A stretch of 64,000 nucleotides of DNA from contig NZ_CP022521.1 of assembly GCF_002234535.1 (NCBI RefSeq), positions 2,666,001 through 2,730,000 on the forward strand, written 5' to 3'. The notes beneath the pieces are model-generated. The model saw nothing but the letters and a program-made list of their open reading frames with translations, was not told the origin of the DNA and did not search any database. The translations under genes and the position numbers were made by a program. Below, one piece after another: positions 54,456 through 63,900 of this stretch (position 1 is its first letter; each line of letters starts with the position of its first letter). This stretch comes from Actinoalloteichus hoggarensis. GTDB lineage: Bacteria > Actinomycetota > Actinomycetes > Mycobacteriales > Pseudonocardiaceae.

Positions 54456-55820
54456 TCAGCCATTCGCCGCACCCTGTCCGGGCTCCTGAATTAATTCACC
54501 GCTTGTACTATGCGGGTTGATCGTCCCGTTTCGTCGGCGCGTCGACCAGGTGAGGAACAGCCAGCCGAGAACACCGAGTGCGATCAGGACGATCCCGCCG
54601 ACGACCGACCGGATCGGCAGGCTGACCGCCAGCAGCACGCAGCAGGTCAGCCCCACCGCCGTCAGCGCCCTCGGCGGTCGATGCTCGGCACGACTCAACG
54701 TCCACGCCGCGGCGTTGGCGATCGCGTAGTACACCAGCACCCCGAAGGACGAGAAGCCGATCACCTCGCGCAGATCGGCCGACAACACGGCGACGGCGGC
54801 CACCACGCCCACCGCCAGCTCGGCCCGCAGCGGCACCCCGTGCCGGGCGTCGACCGCGGCCAGCACACCGGGGAGCCTGCGGTCTCGAGCCATCGCCAGC
54901 ACCGTCCGCGAGACGCCGAGCAGCAGAGCGGACAGCGCGGCCCCCGCGGCCAGCACCGCGCCCGCCCGCACCAGCGGCGCCGCCACGGCGAGATCCGAGG
55001 CCGCGACCACCGAGGCCAGCGGGTCGGACCACGTCGCGATCGCGTCGGCGCCCACCCCGGCGAGCAGCGCCGAGGCCAGCGCGAGGTAGACGAGCAGCGT
55101 GATGCCCAGGGCGATCGGCACGGCGAGGCCGATGGTCCGCCGAGGGTCGCGCACCTCCTCGCCCAGCGTCGTGATGCGTGCATAGCCCGCGAAGGCGAAG
55201 AAGAGCAGCCCCGCGGCCTCCAGCAGCCCGCCGGGGCTCGCCGCCGTCGCCGCACCGGGGGTGACGGCGGCCGGGCCGGGCTCGCCCCAGATCGCCGCGA
55301 TCACCACGAGTGCCAGGACCAGCAACACCGCCACGACTGCGATCCTGGTGAACCACAGGGCCCGGCGCACGCCGAACATGCTCAACGCGGTCAGCGCCAG
55401 CAGCGTCACCGCGGCCACCGGGCGCGCCTGTGCGGGCCACAGATAGAGCCCGACGGTCAGGGCCATCGCGGCGCAGCTCGCCGTCTTGCCGATGACGAAG
55501 CACCAGCCGGCCAGGTAGCCCCAGAACGGACCGAGCCGCTCACGCCCGTAGACGTAGGTGCCGCCCGCGACCGGATAGCGCGCCGCCAGCCGAGCCGAGG
55601 AGATCGCGTTGCACACCGCCACGAGACCGGCGAGGGCGAGGGCGGGCAGCAGGAGGCTTCCCGCCGCGCCTGCCGCCGGGGAGAAGGCGGTGAAGACGCC
55701 CGCGCCGAGCATGGCGCCGAGCCCGACGAACACCGCGTCGCCGGTGCCCAGCCGTCGACGTAATCCGCCGTCGGGCTGCTCGGCATCGGTCGGCTCGCGG
55801 TCTGGAGACGGGGAGTTCAT
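54456..55820 (-). CDS. APC-superfamily amino acid/amine permease
   Basis: 454 residues, about 12 membrane helices. The first helix has GLGAMLGAGVFTAFSPAAG, the substrate-binding glycine-rich motif of the family, followed by YPVAGGTYVYGRERLGPFWG and FFAFAGYARITTLGEEVRDP. Imports or exchanges amino acids or amines. ATG 55820 with AGGAC 6 bases before it is preferred over GTG 55826. Divergent from the TetR gene at 55972, which probably regulates it. Confidence 0.9.
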   Translation of the reverse strand: MNSPSPDREPTDAEQPDGGLRRRLGTGDAVFVGLGAMLGAGVFTAFSPAAGAAGSLLLPALALAGLVAVCNAISSARLAARYPVAGGTYVYGRERLGPFWGYLAGWCFVIGKTASCAAMALTVGLYLWPAQARPVAAVTLLALTALSMFGVRRALWFTRIAVVAVLLVLALVVIAAIWGEPGPAAVTPGAATAASPGGLLEAAGLLFFAFAGYARITTLGEEVRDPRRTIGLAVPIALGITLLVYLALASALLAGVGADAIATWSDPLASVVAASDLAVAAPLVRAGAVLAAGAALSALLLGVSRTVLAMARDRRLPGVLAAVDARHGVPLRAELAVGVVAAVAVLSADLREVIGFSSFGVLVYYAIANAAAWTLSRAEHRPPRALTAVGLTCCVLLAVSLPIRSVVGGIVLIALGVLGWLFLTWSTRRRNGTINPHSTSGELIQEPGQGAANG

Positions 55821-55971
55821 CGGCACGTCCTGTCCTGGCCGGGAGTCGGGAACGACGGTGACGGATAGTGATCAACGAAGTCGCAGGTCCGGCTTGATCT
55901 TCGACCCAGTAAGGTCGCACAGGGTAGCCGGAATCCGTGACACGCCGGGAAACAGGAGCTGACGAACAGGA

Positions 55972-56574
55972 ATGCCCGAACGGCAATCGCGCCGCGCACT
56001 GCTCGCCGAGGCGGCCATCGAGGTTCTCGCCCGCGAGGGCGGCCGTGGCTTGACCCACCGCGCGGTCGACCGCGAGGCCGCGCTGCCCGCGGGTACCACG
56101 GAGGAGTGTTTTCCCAGCCGCGAGTCGCTCGTGGAGGCGGTCGCCGCCCACATGTCCGAGCAGCATCGTGCCGCTGTCCGGGCGCTGCACGAGCAGCGTC
56201 CGGAGGTGGTGACGCCCGAGGACGTCGATCACCTCTACCGCGCGATGCTGGTCCGTTCCACACTCGACGGTCGCGCGCAGTTCCTCGCCCTGATGGAGTT
56301 GTATCTGGAGGCCGTGCGCAGGCCGAGCATCCGGACGGCGCTCGGGGAGATGGTGACCGCCAACATGGACTCTGCCGTGGCGCTGCATCGGGAGGCGGGC
56401 CGGACTCTGCGTCAAGAGGAGGCGGGCAGACTCGACGCCTATTTCCTCGGGCTCGCCGTCTCGTTGCTGGCGTTGCCCGGCGACGTGCTGCGACGTGGCG
56501 GGCTGGACGACCCGGGGGCGCTGGCACCCGCGCTGCGGGCCGCGGTGGCGTCGGTGCCTCCCATGGCGGACTGA
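55972..56574 (+). CDS. TetR-family regulator
   Basis: 200 residues. The HTH is at residues 8-50: RALLAEAAIEVLAREGGRGL, THRAVDREAALPAGTTEECF, with PSRESLVEAVAAHM after it; the C-terminal all-alpha ligand domain is typical. ATG 55972. The 151-base gap to the divergent APC permease gene is the natural operator region, with AT-rich stretches around 55860-55920. Confidence 0.9.
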   Translation: MPERQSRRALLAEAAIEVLAREGGRGLTHRAVDREAALPAGTTEECFPSRESLVEAVAAHMSEQHRAAVRALHEQRPEVVTPEDVDHLYRAMLVRSTLDGRAQFLALMELYLEAVRRPSIRTALGEMVTANMDSAVALHREAGRTLRQEEAGRLDAYFLGLAVSLLALPGDVLRRGGLDDPGALAPALRAAVASVPPMAD

Positions 56575-56745
56575 GCGGCGCGGACCGGTGCGGCGGATGC
56601 GGCGCCGGTGTGCGCCCGGCCGGGTCCGACCGCGGTGTCCGGCAGACGTCCGCCTCTCGTCGGGCCGGGCTGACGTCGACGGAGGTGGTGCGGGCCTGTC
56701 GTCTGCACCCCGGCCCCGGTCTGAGGCCGCGGCGGGCCGGAGTCG

Positions 56746-56784
56746 CGTCGGGCCGCGCCGAGGAGATCTCGACGCGGCCCGACG
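56746..56784. terminator. Bidirectional terminator, TetR/secDF
   Basis: CGTCGGGCCGCG and CGCGGCCCGACG, a perfect 12-bp stem with a 15-base loop, between two convergent genes. Confidence 0.75.
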
Positions 56785-56802
56785 ATCAGCACCGAAGCGG
56801 CG

Positions 56803-59124
56803 TCAGACGACCGCTCCGCTGCCGTGCTCGTCTCGCTTCTTCTTCTTGCGTACTCGGGCCGCACCGGGCCACTTCGTGTCGAGCGCGATCGCCAGCGGCG
56901 CGGCGACCACGATGGTCGTCACGTTGCCGATCACGGCGCCGATGATCACGGCGAGGGCGAAGTCGACCAGTGAGCCGCTGCCCAGGAACAGCAGCGCGCC
57001 GAGGACCGCGAGGACACCGATGCCGGTGTTCACCGTCCGCGGCATGGTCTGCAGCACCGCACTGCCCGCGACCCGGTAGAACGGGTCCTTGGGTCGTTCG
57101 GCGCGCAGTTCTCGAACCCGGTCGAAGACGACGACCGAGTCGTTGACCGAGTAGCCGATCACGGTCAGCATCGAGGCGACGAACACCCCGTCGATCAGCC
57201 TGCCCGTCCAGGCGAACACGCCGAGCAGGAACACCACGTCGGCGGCCAGACCGACGATCACGGCGACGCCCAGCCGCCAGTCGAAGCGGAACGACAGATA
57301 GACGACCTGGGCGATCGCGCCCAGCAGCAGCGCGAGGATCGCCCGATCACGTAGCTCCTCGCCGAGGCTCGGGCCGATCAGGTCGCTCTGCAACTGCTCG
57401 ACCGGGCCCACCGCCGAGACGACCGCCTCGCGGATGTCGCCGACCCGTTCCTCCTCCAACGGTCCGGTGCGCACGGTCAGGCCGTTGTTGTCGGCGCCGG
57501 AGACCGCGGCGTCCTCGAAGCCCGCCTGCTCGAGCGAGGCACGCACCGCGCCGAGGTCGGGCTCCTGCTCGGCCTGATAGGAGATGTAGCGGCCGCCGGT
57601 GAAGTCGACGCCGAGGTTCAGATCGCGCACGGCGAGGCCGGAGCCGACCACGACGAGCACGATGCCGAAGCCGATCAGCCACTTGCGCCAGGGCTTCAGG
57701 AAGTCCGGCGACCTCCGCTCGAACCACTGCCGCAGCCTGCCGAGATGCGCGATGCCGCTGATCTTGGGATGCCGCGCGATCGGACCCCGGAAGACGAGCT
57801 GCTGCAGCACCCGGCTGAGAACCAGGGCGCTGAACATGGAGGCGATGACACCGGTGCTCAGCGTGATGCCGAAGCCGCGTACCGGGCCGGTGGCCAGCGC
57901 GAACAGCAGTGCCGCCGCCAGCAGGGTGGTGATGTTGGAGTCGGCGATGGCGGTGATGGCGCCCTTGAAACCGCCGTTGACGGCGTTGGTCATCCGCCGC
58001 TTGGCCGACTTGGTGCCGACGGAGCCCGCGTACTCCTCACGGGATCGTTCGTAGATCAGCACGTTGGCGTCCATCGCCATGCCGATCGCCAGCACGAAGC
58101 CCGCGAGGCCGGGCAGCGTGATCGTGGCCCCGAGAGCCAGGAGCAGGCCGAAGGCGATCACGGTGTAGGCGGTGAGGGCGATGGCGGCGATCAGGCCGGC
58201 GAGCCGGTAGACGACGATGAGGAAGAGACCGGTGATGCTGATGCCGATGACGGCGGCGGTGATGCTCGCGTCGATGGCGTCCTGACCCAGTGTCGGGCCG
58301 AGCGTCCGCTGCTCGACGACCTCGACCGGCACCGGCAGAGCGCCGTCACTGATCAGGAGGGCCAGCTGCTCGGCCTCCTCCTGGTTGAAGTCGCCGGTGA
58401 TCGAGGTCTCGCCGCCGCCGGTGATACCGACGTTGCAGGTGGTGTCGCCCTGCACCTCGGGGGCCGAGATGATCGTGTTGTCGAGCACGATCGCCACCCG
58501 CCGTGCGGGGTCGCCATACGGAGCACAGGCCGCCTGGCCGGTGACCTGAGCCCAGCCGCCCGCGTCGGCGAAGTCCAGTCCGACGTACCAGCCTCGGCCG
58601 GTCTGACCGTCCAGACGGGCGGTGGCGCGGTTGATCGCCTCGCCGGTCATGGCGGCGGGCGCCAGTCGCAGCGCGGCCCCGTTCTCGTCGGTGAGGACGA
58701 GCTCCTGGGTCGTCTGTGCCTCCGGGTCGGCGGCCTCCTCGGCCTCCTCGGGGCTCGCGGCGGCGATCACGGGATGGATGGTCAGCTGAGCGGTGCGCCC
58801 GATGGTGGCCAGGGCCTCCTCGGGATCCTCCACACCGGGTAGTTCGACGACGACCCTGTCGTCGCCGGAACGGACGAGGTTGGGTTCGGCGACGCCGAGA
58901 GAGTCCACACGGCGGCGGATGACCTCCAACGTCTGGTTCATCGACTCTTCGTCGATGACGACGCCGTCGCCGGGCATGCCCTCGAGGGTGATCTGAGTGC
59001 CGCCCTCGAGGTCCAGGCCCAGTCGTGGCTCGGTGGTGAACAGCAGTGCGCCAGAGGCGATGAGCACGATCAGGGACAGCAGTCCCCGGACCAGCAGCCC
59101 ACGCCGTTCTGTTGTGCCTGACAC
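56803..59124 (-). CDS. secDF: Fused SecDF protein translocase subunit
   Basis: 773 residues joining SecD and SecF, each with six membrane helices; they pull exported proteins from SecYEG using the proton gradient. SecD half: GLDLEGGTQITLEG near residue 35, TGDFNQEEAEQLALLISDGA, VLAIGMAMDANVLIYERSRE. SecF half: LNLGVDFTGGRYISYQ near 510 and IGYSVNDSVVVFDRVRE near 660. GTG 59124 has GGAGA 6-7 bases upstream. Many actinobacteria carry separate secD and secF; a fused copy is often an additional set. It follows a small membrane protein gene by 82 bases. Confidence 0.95.
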   Translation of the reverse strand: MSGTTERRGLLVRGLLSLIVLIASGALLFTTEPRLGLDLEGGTQITLEGMPGDGVVIDEESMNQTLEVIRRRVDSLGVAEPNLVRSGDDRVVVELPGVEDPEEALATIGRTAQLTIHPVIAAASPEEAEEAADPEAQTTQELVLTDENGAALRLAPAAMTGEAINRATARLDGQTGRGWYVGLDFADAGGWAQVTGQAACAPYGDPARRVAIVLDNTIISAPEVQGDTTCNVGITGGGETSITGDFNQEEAEQLALLISDGALPVPVEVVEQRTLGPTLGQDAIDASITAAVIGISITGLFLIVVYRLAGLIAAIALTAYTVIAFGLLLALGATITLPGLAGFVLAIGMAMDANVLIYERSREEYAGSVGTKSAKRRMTNAVNGGFKGAITAIADSNITTLLAAALLFALATGPVRGFGITLSTGVIASMFSALVLSRVLQQLVFRGPIARHPKISGIAHLGRLRQWFERRSPDFLKPWRKWLIGFGIVLVVVGSGLAVRDLNLGVDFTGGRYISYQAEQEPDLGAVRASLEQAGFEDAAVSGADNNGLTVRTGPLEEERVGDIREAVVSAVGPVEQLQSDLIGPSLGEELRDRAILALLLGAIAQVVYLSFRFDWRLGVAVIVGLAADVVFLLGVFAWTGRLIDGVFVASMLTVIGYSVNDSVVVFDRVRELRAERPKDPFYRVAGSAVLQTMPRTVNTGIGVLAVLGALLFLGSGSLVDFALAVIIGAVIGNVTTIVVAAPLAIALDTKWPGAARVRKKKKRDEHGSGAVV

Positions 59125-59206
59125 GTCGATTCTCCGCGGTCGGATTCCCGCGCGCGTGGCGACGGCGGGAAGCGGTGAGACGGCCGCGGCAGGCGGCCGT
59201 CATGGC

Positions 59207-59623
59207 TCAGCGGAACGGGGACGCGGGCGGGCCTCGGCTGCTGTCGGGTGCGGACCACGCGGGGCGGAGGTCCCGGACGGTCTGGGTGATCGGTCGGTGC
59301 TCGAGGAACCGGGGTCCCGCGGGCGTCGGCGCCGTCGAGGGGCCGAGGAGTTGTTCCCGGTGCGGGGCCTCGTCGAGGACGGCGGCGCCGCCCACCTGGG
59401 CGCGGGCGGCCTGCCAGGTCGTGCCCGCGAACGGGCGCACGCCTCGGACACCGGAGCGCTCGACGGTCTCCGCACGGGCACTGAGGAACGACTGGCCTGC
59501 CGTCGCACCCGCCGTACCGGTGCGAACGCCTGCGGCCGAGAACAGGCCGAGGACGGCGGAGAGCGTGGCGACGACGACCAACGGCCAGGAGAGCGCCGGC
59601 GCCGGCCCCGAGCGTGCGCTCAT
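59207..59623 (-). CDS. Small single-pass membrane protein, function unknown
   Basis: 138 residues. One hydrophobic helix (WPLVVVATLSAVLGLFSAAG, residues 13-32) and an outside part rich in Ala, Arg, Pro with TTWQAARAQVGGAAVLDEAP in the middle. ATG 59623 has GGGAG 7 bases upstream. Upstream of secDF in the same direction, so it may assist or be co-expressed with the translocase. Family not recognised. Confidence 0.55.
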   Translation of the reverse strand: MSARSGPAPALSWPLVVVATLSAVLGLFSAAGVRTGTAGATAGQSFLSARAETVERSGVRGVRPFAGTTWQAARAQVGGAAVLDEAPHREQLLGPSTAPTPAGPRFLEHRPITQTVRDLRPAWSAPDSSRGPPASPFR

Positions 59624-59804
59624 GACTGCTCCCTGGATCGAGGCCGTTGCTCGGGGCGGAGTGTACCGAGTGGGGTTGTCATGGCCAGGTACCGACAGTA
59701 GCTTTTAGACATCCCACGTCCGATGTCGGATGTCCGGCTTCGGGTGTCGGACCGATCGTCGGCGCCGCGTCGGCGACTCGACCGCTCATCCTCAAAGGAG
59801 CGTG

Positions 59805-61010
59805 ATGAGACCCTTACCCCGCATCGCATCGGCCGCGCTGGTCTCGGCCGTGGCCCTCGGCGCCGCCGGAGCCTGGACCGCGACAGGCTCCACCGCCCCG
59901 GCCGCCTCCGCCCCGGCCGCGACCGCCGTCTACACCTCGGGAACCGACGGCTACGACACCTTCCGTATCCCGGCGATCGTGCGGGCGCCCGGTGGCGACC
60001 TGCTGGCCTTCGCCGAGGGCCGTCGCGACGGCGGCGGTGACAGCGGCGACATCGACCTCGTCCTCAAACGCTCCTCCGACGACGGCGCGACCTGGGGCGA
60101 ACTCATCGTGGTCGGCGACAACGGACCGAACACCTTCGGCAATCCCAGTCCGGTCGTCGACCCCGAGAGCGGCCGGATCGTCCTGCTCTCCACCCACAAC
60201 GGCGGGGACGTGACCGAGACCGAGATCAGGTCGGGGGACATCGATCCGGCCGACTCTCGCCGCGTGTGGGTTCAACACAGCGACGACGACGGCCGGACCT
60301 GGAGCGAACCGCGCGAGATCACCGAGGACGTCAAGCTGCCGGACTGGCGGTGGTACGCGACCGGGCCGGTGCACGCGATCGCACTCCGTGAGGGACCGCA
60401 CGCCGGACGCCTGATCGTGCCCGCGAACCACTCCGACTCACCTCCGGAGGGCAGCGCCGACATCGGAACCGAGGACAGGTACTACGGCGCGCACCTTCTC
60501 TACAGCGACGACGGTGGCGCCACCTGGTCCATCGGCGCGCTGGAGTCCACCGCGGACGGCGTGATCAACGGAAACGAGACGACGGTGGCCGAACTGCCCG
60601 ACGGCAGGCTCTACGTCAACACCCGGAATCAGAACGGCACCGCGCCGGGCAACCGCGCCGCCGCCTACAGCGGCGACGGTGGTGCGAGCCTGGACGCGCC
60701 GCTGCGGCCGGTGCCGGACCTCGTCGCGCCGATCGTGCAGGGCAGCACCTTGCAGGTCCAGGACGGCCCGCTGCTGTTCGCCGCTCCGGGCAGCGCGAGC
60801 CGTCGGGAGCGGCTCACCGTGCGTGGCAGCACCGACGGCGGTGTGACCTGGTCGGACGGCGCCGTGCTCTCGGAGGCGCCCGCGGCCTATTCCGACCTGG
60901 TGCCGCTCACCGGGGACGAGGTCGGCGTCTACTACGAGACCGGCGTCGACTCCCCCTACGAGACGATCTCCTTCCAGCGTCTGCGGGTGGCCGACACGAC
61001 GCGGGACTGA
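59805..61010 (+). CDS. Secreted sialidase (exo-alpha-sialidase)
   Basis: 401-residue six-bladed beta-propeller of GH33 type, removing terminal sialic acid from glycans outside the cell. Signal peptide (MRPLPRIASAALVSAVALGA, cleaved near residue 35). FRIP is at residues 53-56, with its arginine in the substrate triad. Asp boxes SxDxGxTW at 90-97, 159-166, 234-241 and 342-349, plus a degenerate one at 289-296. The nucleophile Tyr is probably in VYYETG near residue 380. ATG 59805 has AAAGGAG upstream. Confidence 0.92.
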   Translation: MRPLPRIASAALVSAVALGAAGAWTATGSTAPAASAPAATAVYTSGTDGYDTFRIPAIVRAPGGDLLAFAEGRRDGGGDSGDIDLVLKRSSDDGATWGELIVVGDNGPNTFGNPSPVVDPESGRIVLLSTHNGGDVTETEIRSGDIDPADSRRVWVQHSDDDGRTWSEPREITEDVKLPDWRWYATGPVHAIALREGPHAGRLIVPANHSDSPPEGSADIGTEDRYYGAHLLYSDDGGATWSIGALESTADGVINGNETTVAELPDGRLYVNTRNQNGTAPGNRAAAYSGDGGASLDAPLRPVPDLVAPIVQGSTLQVQDGPLLFAAPGSASRRERLTVRGSTDGGVTWSDGAVLSEAPAAYSDLVPLTGDEVGVYYETGVDSPYETISFQRLRVADTTRD

Positions 61011-61151
61011 GGCGTCCGACGGTCGTCGACACGGTGTCGGAGACGATTCGGGGCGAGTCAGCCCGCCTGCTGGGCCGACCGGCATCGATTCGTCGGTCCA
61101 CAGCGGACGAGGTGCGTGGATCACCCGGTGCGGCGGTGACAGAATACGGCG

Positions 61152-62003
61152 ATGTGGATTCGCCCCTGGGCAGTCGAGGACACCGCTGAGGTCGCCGCGA
61201 TCACCGCCTCAGGGGAGCTCGACGTCCTCTGGGCGCAGGGCAGGGCGCTCTTCGGGCCACCGCGCGACGGCGAGCACTGGCGGCGGACGATCGTCGCCGA
61301 AGTCGACGGGATGGTCGTGGGAGCGGGGGCGCTGCTCTCACCCCGCTTCCACCCGCGTCGCCTCTGGGTCTACGTCGAGGTCTCGTCGGCCGCCCGCCGC
61401 CGGGGTATCGGCGCGGCACTGGTCGCGGGGCTGCGGGATCTCGCCGCCGCCGACGGCCGCCCGCTTCGGGCCAAGGTCCGACCCCGGACGCCGTCGGCGG
61501 CCTTCGCGGTGTCGCTCGGACTGCGGCGGGTGCTCATCGACTCGGAGATCCGGCGGTTGCGCGCCGACCGGTTTCCGCGACCCGCAGGGCACGCCCGAGT
61601 GGTCGCACTGGACGATCCCCGTGTCGCGGAGACCTATCGGGAGTTCTATCGCGCGGCTCATCCCAGCGATCCGCCCGATCGACTCACCACCGACATGGTC
61701 CGGGAGAGCCACCTCACGGCGGCGACCGGCGCGGTACTGGTGTCGCCGGAGCCGGGGCGGCCTGCGGGGGTGGCACTGCTGATCAAGGACGAGGGCTGGA
61801 CCTTCACCGGCGGGTCGACGCGCCCGAGTGCCGCCGGGGCCCCCGAGGTGGCCCGGGAGCTGCTCTGCACGATCGCGGCCGCGCTGCCTGCCGACACGCC
61901 GTTGGACGTCGAGGTCGACGACAGCATGGTCGACGTCCGAGCGGCCTGTGTGGACCTCGGGGCGACCCCGGTGGCACATGCCCGGGTCGTCGCCGAACGG
62001 TGA
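61152..62003 (+). CDS. GNAT-family N-acetyltransferase
   Basis: 283 residues, longer than a single GNAT domain. The first domain has the acetyl-CoA motif SSAARRRGIGAALVAGL near residue 85. The second half (PAGVALLIKDEGWTFTGGST, LDVEVDDSMVDVRAACVDLG) looks like a degenerate second GNAT domain. Substrate unknown. ATG 61152 has no ribosome binding site; CAGAAT lies 6 bases upstream as a weak -10. Confidence 0.82.
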   Translation: MWIRPWAVEDTAEVAAITASGELDVLWAQGRALFGPPRDGEHWRRTIVAEVDGMVVGAGALLSPRFHPRRLWVYVEVSSAARRRGIGAALVAGLRDLAAADGRPLRAKVRPRTPSAAFAVSLGLRRVLIDSEIRRLRADRFPRPAGHARVVALDDPRVAETYREFYRAAHPSDPPDRLTTDMVRESHLTAATGAVLVSPEPGRPAGVALLIKDEGWTFTGGSTRPSAAGAPEVARELLCTIAAALPADTPLDVEVDDSMVDVRAACVDLGATPVAHARVVAER

Positions 62004-62162
62004 GGGGGCGCGGACACCGCCCGTCACTCGTCGCGGGGGTGATCCTCGGCCCGAACCGCGGCGCCCGACCGGGATCGGACGGCCGTGGCCGTCGCGGCAC
62101 CGGCACGCGGCATGCGCCCGTGGGCATGGCCGCCCGGCTCGCGTGACCCGTGGCGCAGGCGC

Positions 62163-62705
62163 TCAGACGGGAATCAACGGGGCGTGCGGCGCGGCAGGCA
62201 GCCGCACCTCGATCGGATCGCCGGGGCGGACCACCCCGTCGGCCAGGACGACGGCCATCACCCCGGCGAGGCGCACCAGCTCGCCCTGGTCGTCACGGCC
62301 GAGCAGCTCCTTCAACAGACCCGGCTGGAACGCGTCGATCTGCTGACACGGGTTGCGCAGCCCGGTGATCTCGATCAGGGCGTGCTCGCCCAGCAGGAGT
62401 CGCGTCCCGGTGGGCAGGTCGAGTAACTCGATCCCGCTCGTGGTGACGTTCTCCCCGAGGTCTCCCGGCCGCACCTGGCGGCCCGCCGCCGCCAGCCGGT
62501 CGAACAGCTCGCGGTGGATCAGATGAACCTGTCGGAGATTGGGCGCACTCGGGTCGCGGGCCACCCGGGAGCGGTGCCGGACCGTCCGCCCCTGATGGGC
62601 GTCGCCCTCGACCCCCGTCCCCGTCCGCAACGTGATCGACTCACGAGGACTCTTGCTGAACCGGTGCGTCGCGCTGCTGCCGACCGCCGTCACCCACTGC
62701 CGCAT
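62163..62705 (-). CDS. MOSC-domain protein
   Basis: 180 residues of the MOSC family, related to the C-terminal domain of molybdenum cofactor sulfurase. VEGDAHQGRTVRHRSR and RQVHLIHRELFDRL precede PGDLGENVTTSGIELLDLPT, and ITGLRNPCQQIDAFQPGLL holds the conserved cysteine near residue 123. ATG 62705 has AAGGAGG upstream. Often acts in sulfur transfer or molybdenum-cofactor-linked reduction; the target is unknown here. Confidence 0.9.
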   Translation of the reverse strand: MRQWVTAVGSSATHRFSKSPRESITLRTGTGVEGDAHQGRTVRHRSRVARDPSAPNLRQVHLIHRELFDRLAAAGRQVRPGDLGENVTTSGIELLDLPTGTRLLLGEHALIEITGLRNPCQQIDAFQPGLLKELLGRDDQGELVRLAGVMAVVLADGVVRPGDPIEVRLPAAPHAPLIPV

Positions 62706-62985
62706 GAATCGCGCCTCCTCCTTCCTCCGCATCGCCCGCAGGCGCCCGATGTCGCTTGCACCCGCCCGTGGACGAGGCACGGCCTCGATCGTCGACGGTA
62801 CTTCATCGAGGCCCGCCGACCTCCGTATCGCGTGTTCGGTCGACCGTCATCACCACACCCCCGGGCCTGCCAGGATGACCCGCCATGAGGTCGGGCGTGG
62901 TCCGAATCGTCACCGGCCCCCGGTGCCGTCGGCCCGCGCCCGCGGTCCGTGCTGAGCAGAACCCGTCCCCTTCTAGGAGCAGCCG

Positions 62986-63840
62986 GTGCAGTCTTCCTCC
63001 CCGTCCGAGACCTACGCCTCGACGATGTCCGAACACGTCGGTCGGTTCTACGATCACTTCGCGGCCGTCACCGACTCCTTCGACGCCACCATCCACTTCG
63101 GTTACTGGGACGAGCCCGGCCAGGCGGCCGATGGACCGGGCTCGCTGGGCGAGGCGATGCACCGGCTCACCGACGAGGTGATCCGGCGCCTGCGACCGGC
63201 CGAGGGCGCCGCCGTGCTCGACGTCGGATGCGGGCTGGGCGGCCCGGCCGTCCGCATCGCGACCAAGGCTCCCGTGAACGTCACCGGCATCTCGGTGAGC
63301 GCGGAGCAGGTCCGGCTGGCCAACGAGCTGGCCGAATCCCAAAATCTGGCCGACCGTCTCTCCTTCCACCATGCCGACGTGCTGAGGCTGCCGTTCGAGG
63401 ACGCCTCCTTCGACGCGGCCTTCGCGCTGGAGTCGCTGATCCACGTGCCGGATCGGGCAGGCGCCCTGGCGGAGATCAGGCGGGTGCTGCGGCCCGGCGG
63501 CAGGCTGGTCGCCACCGATCACTTCGAACGCGCCGCGTTCTCCGCCGAGCAGCAGGCCCTGCTGGACCGGTATGCCGGGATGCTCCTGCTGGCGCCGCTG
63601 GTGGGGATCGAGGAGTACCTCACGGTGCTGCGCGGTTCGGGGCTGCGATTCGAGGAGGCCTCCGACATCACCGAACGGACACTGCGCGACAGCTTCCTCC
63701 TCATCGCGGAGAGCGAGCGGAGTCGACGGGCCGCGCCGGACTTCGCGGGACCGGCGTCGCCGGAGGGTTACGACCCGGCCGACCTCGCCGATCTCGGTCA
63801 GCTCGGCTACCTCCTCTTCAGCGCCGTACGCCCGGACTGA
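62986..63840 (+). CDS. SAM-dependent C/O-methyltransferase, natural-product type
   Basis: 284 residues. VGRFYDHFAAVTDSFDATIH, then HFGYWDEPG at the N-terminus, motif I VLDVGCGLGGPAVRIA near residue 76, GISVSAEQVRLANELA, and LESLIHVPDRAGALAEIRRV. This matches the group of sterol/tocopherol-like methyltransferases common in polyketide and terpenoid clusters. GTG 62986 has AGGAG 6-7 bases upstream. Convergent with a cytochrome P450. Confidence 0.87.
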   Translation: MQSSSPSETYASTMSEHVGRFYDHFAAVTDSFDATIHFGYWDEPGQAADGPGSLGEAMHRLTDEVIRRLRPAEGAAVLDVGCGLGGPAVRIATKAPVNVTGISVSAEQVRLANELAESQNLADRLSFHHADVLRLPFEDASFDAAFALESLIHVPDRAGALAEIRRVLRPGGRLVATDHFERAAFSAEQQALLDRYAGMLLLAPLVGIEEYLTVLRGSGLRFEEASDITERTLRDSFLLIAESERSRRAAPDFAGPASPEGYDPADLADLGQLGYLLFSAVRPD

Positions 63841-63862
63841 GTCGAGAACGAGACGGCCGGGT

Positions 63863-63891
63863 CCGGGCGGGCGCCGCGCGTGCCCGCCCGG
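63863..63891. terminator. Bidirectional terminator, methyltransferase/P450
   Basis: CCGGGCGGGC and GCCCGCCCGG, a perfect 10-bp stem with a 9-base loop, between the two convergent stops. Confidence 0.75.
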
Positions 63892-63900
63892 CCTGGTCGG

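Noticed and set aside
62004-62162. A possible gene between GNAT and MOSC
   Set aside because: Only 159 bases; translations are Arg/Pro-rich without motif.
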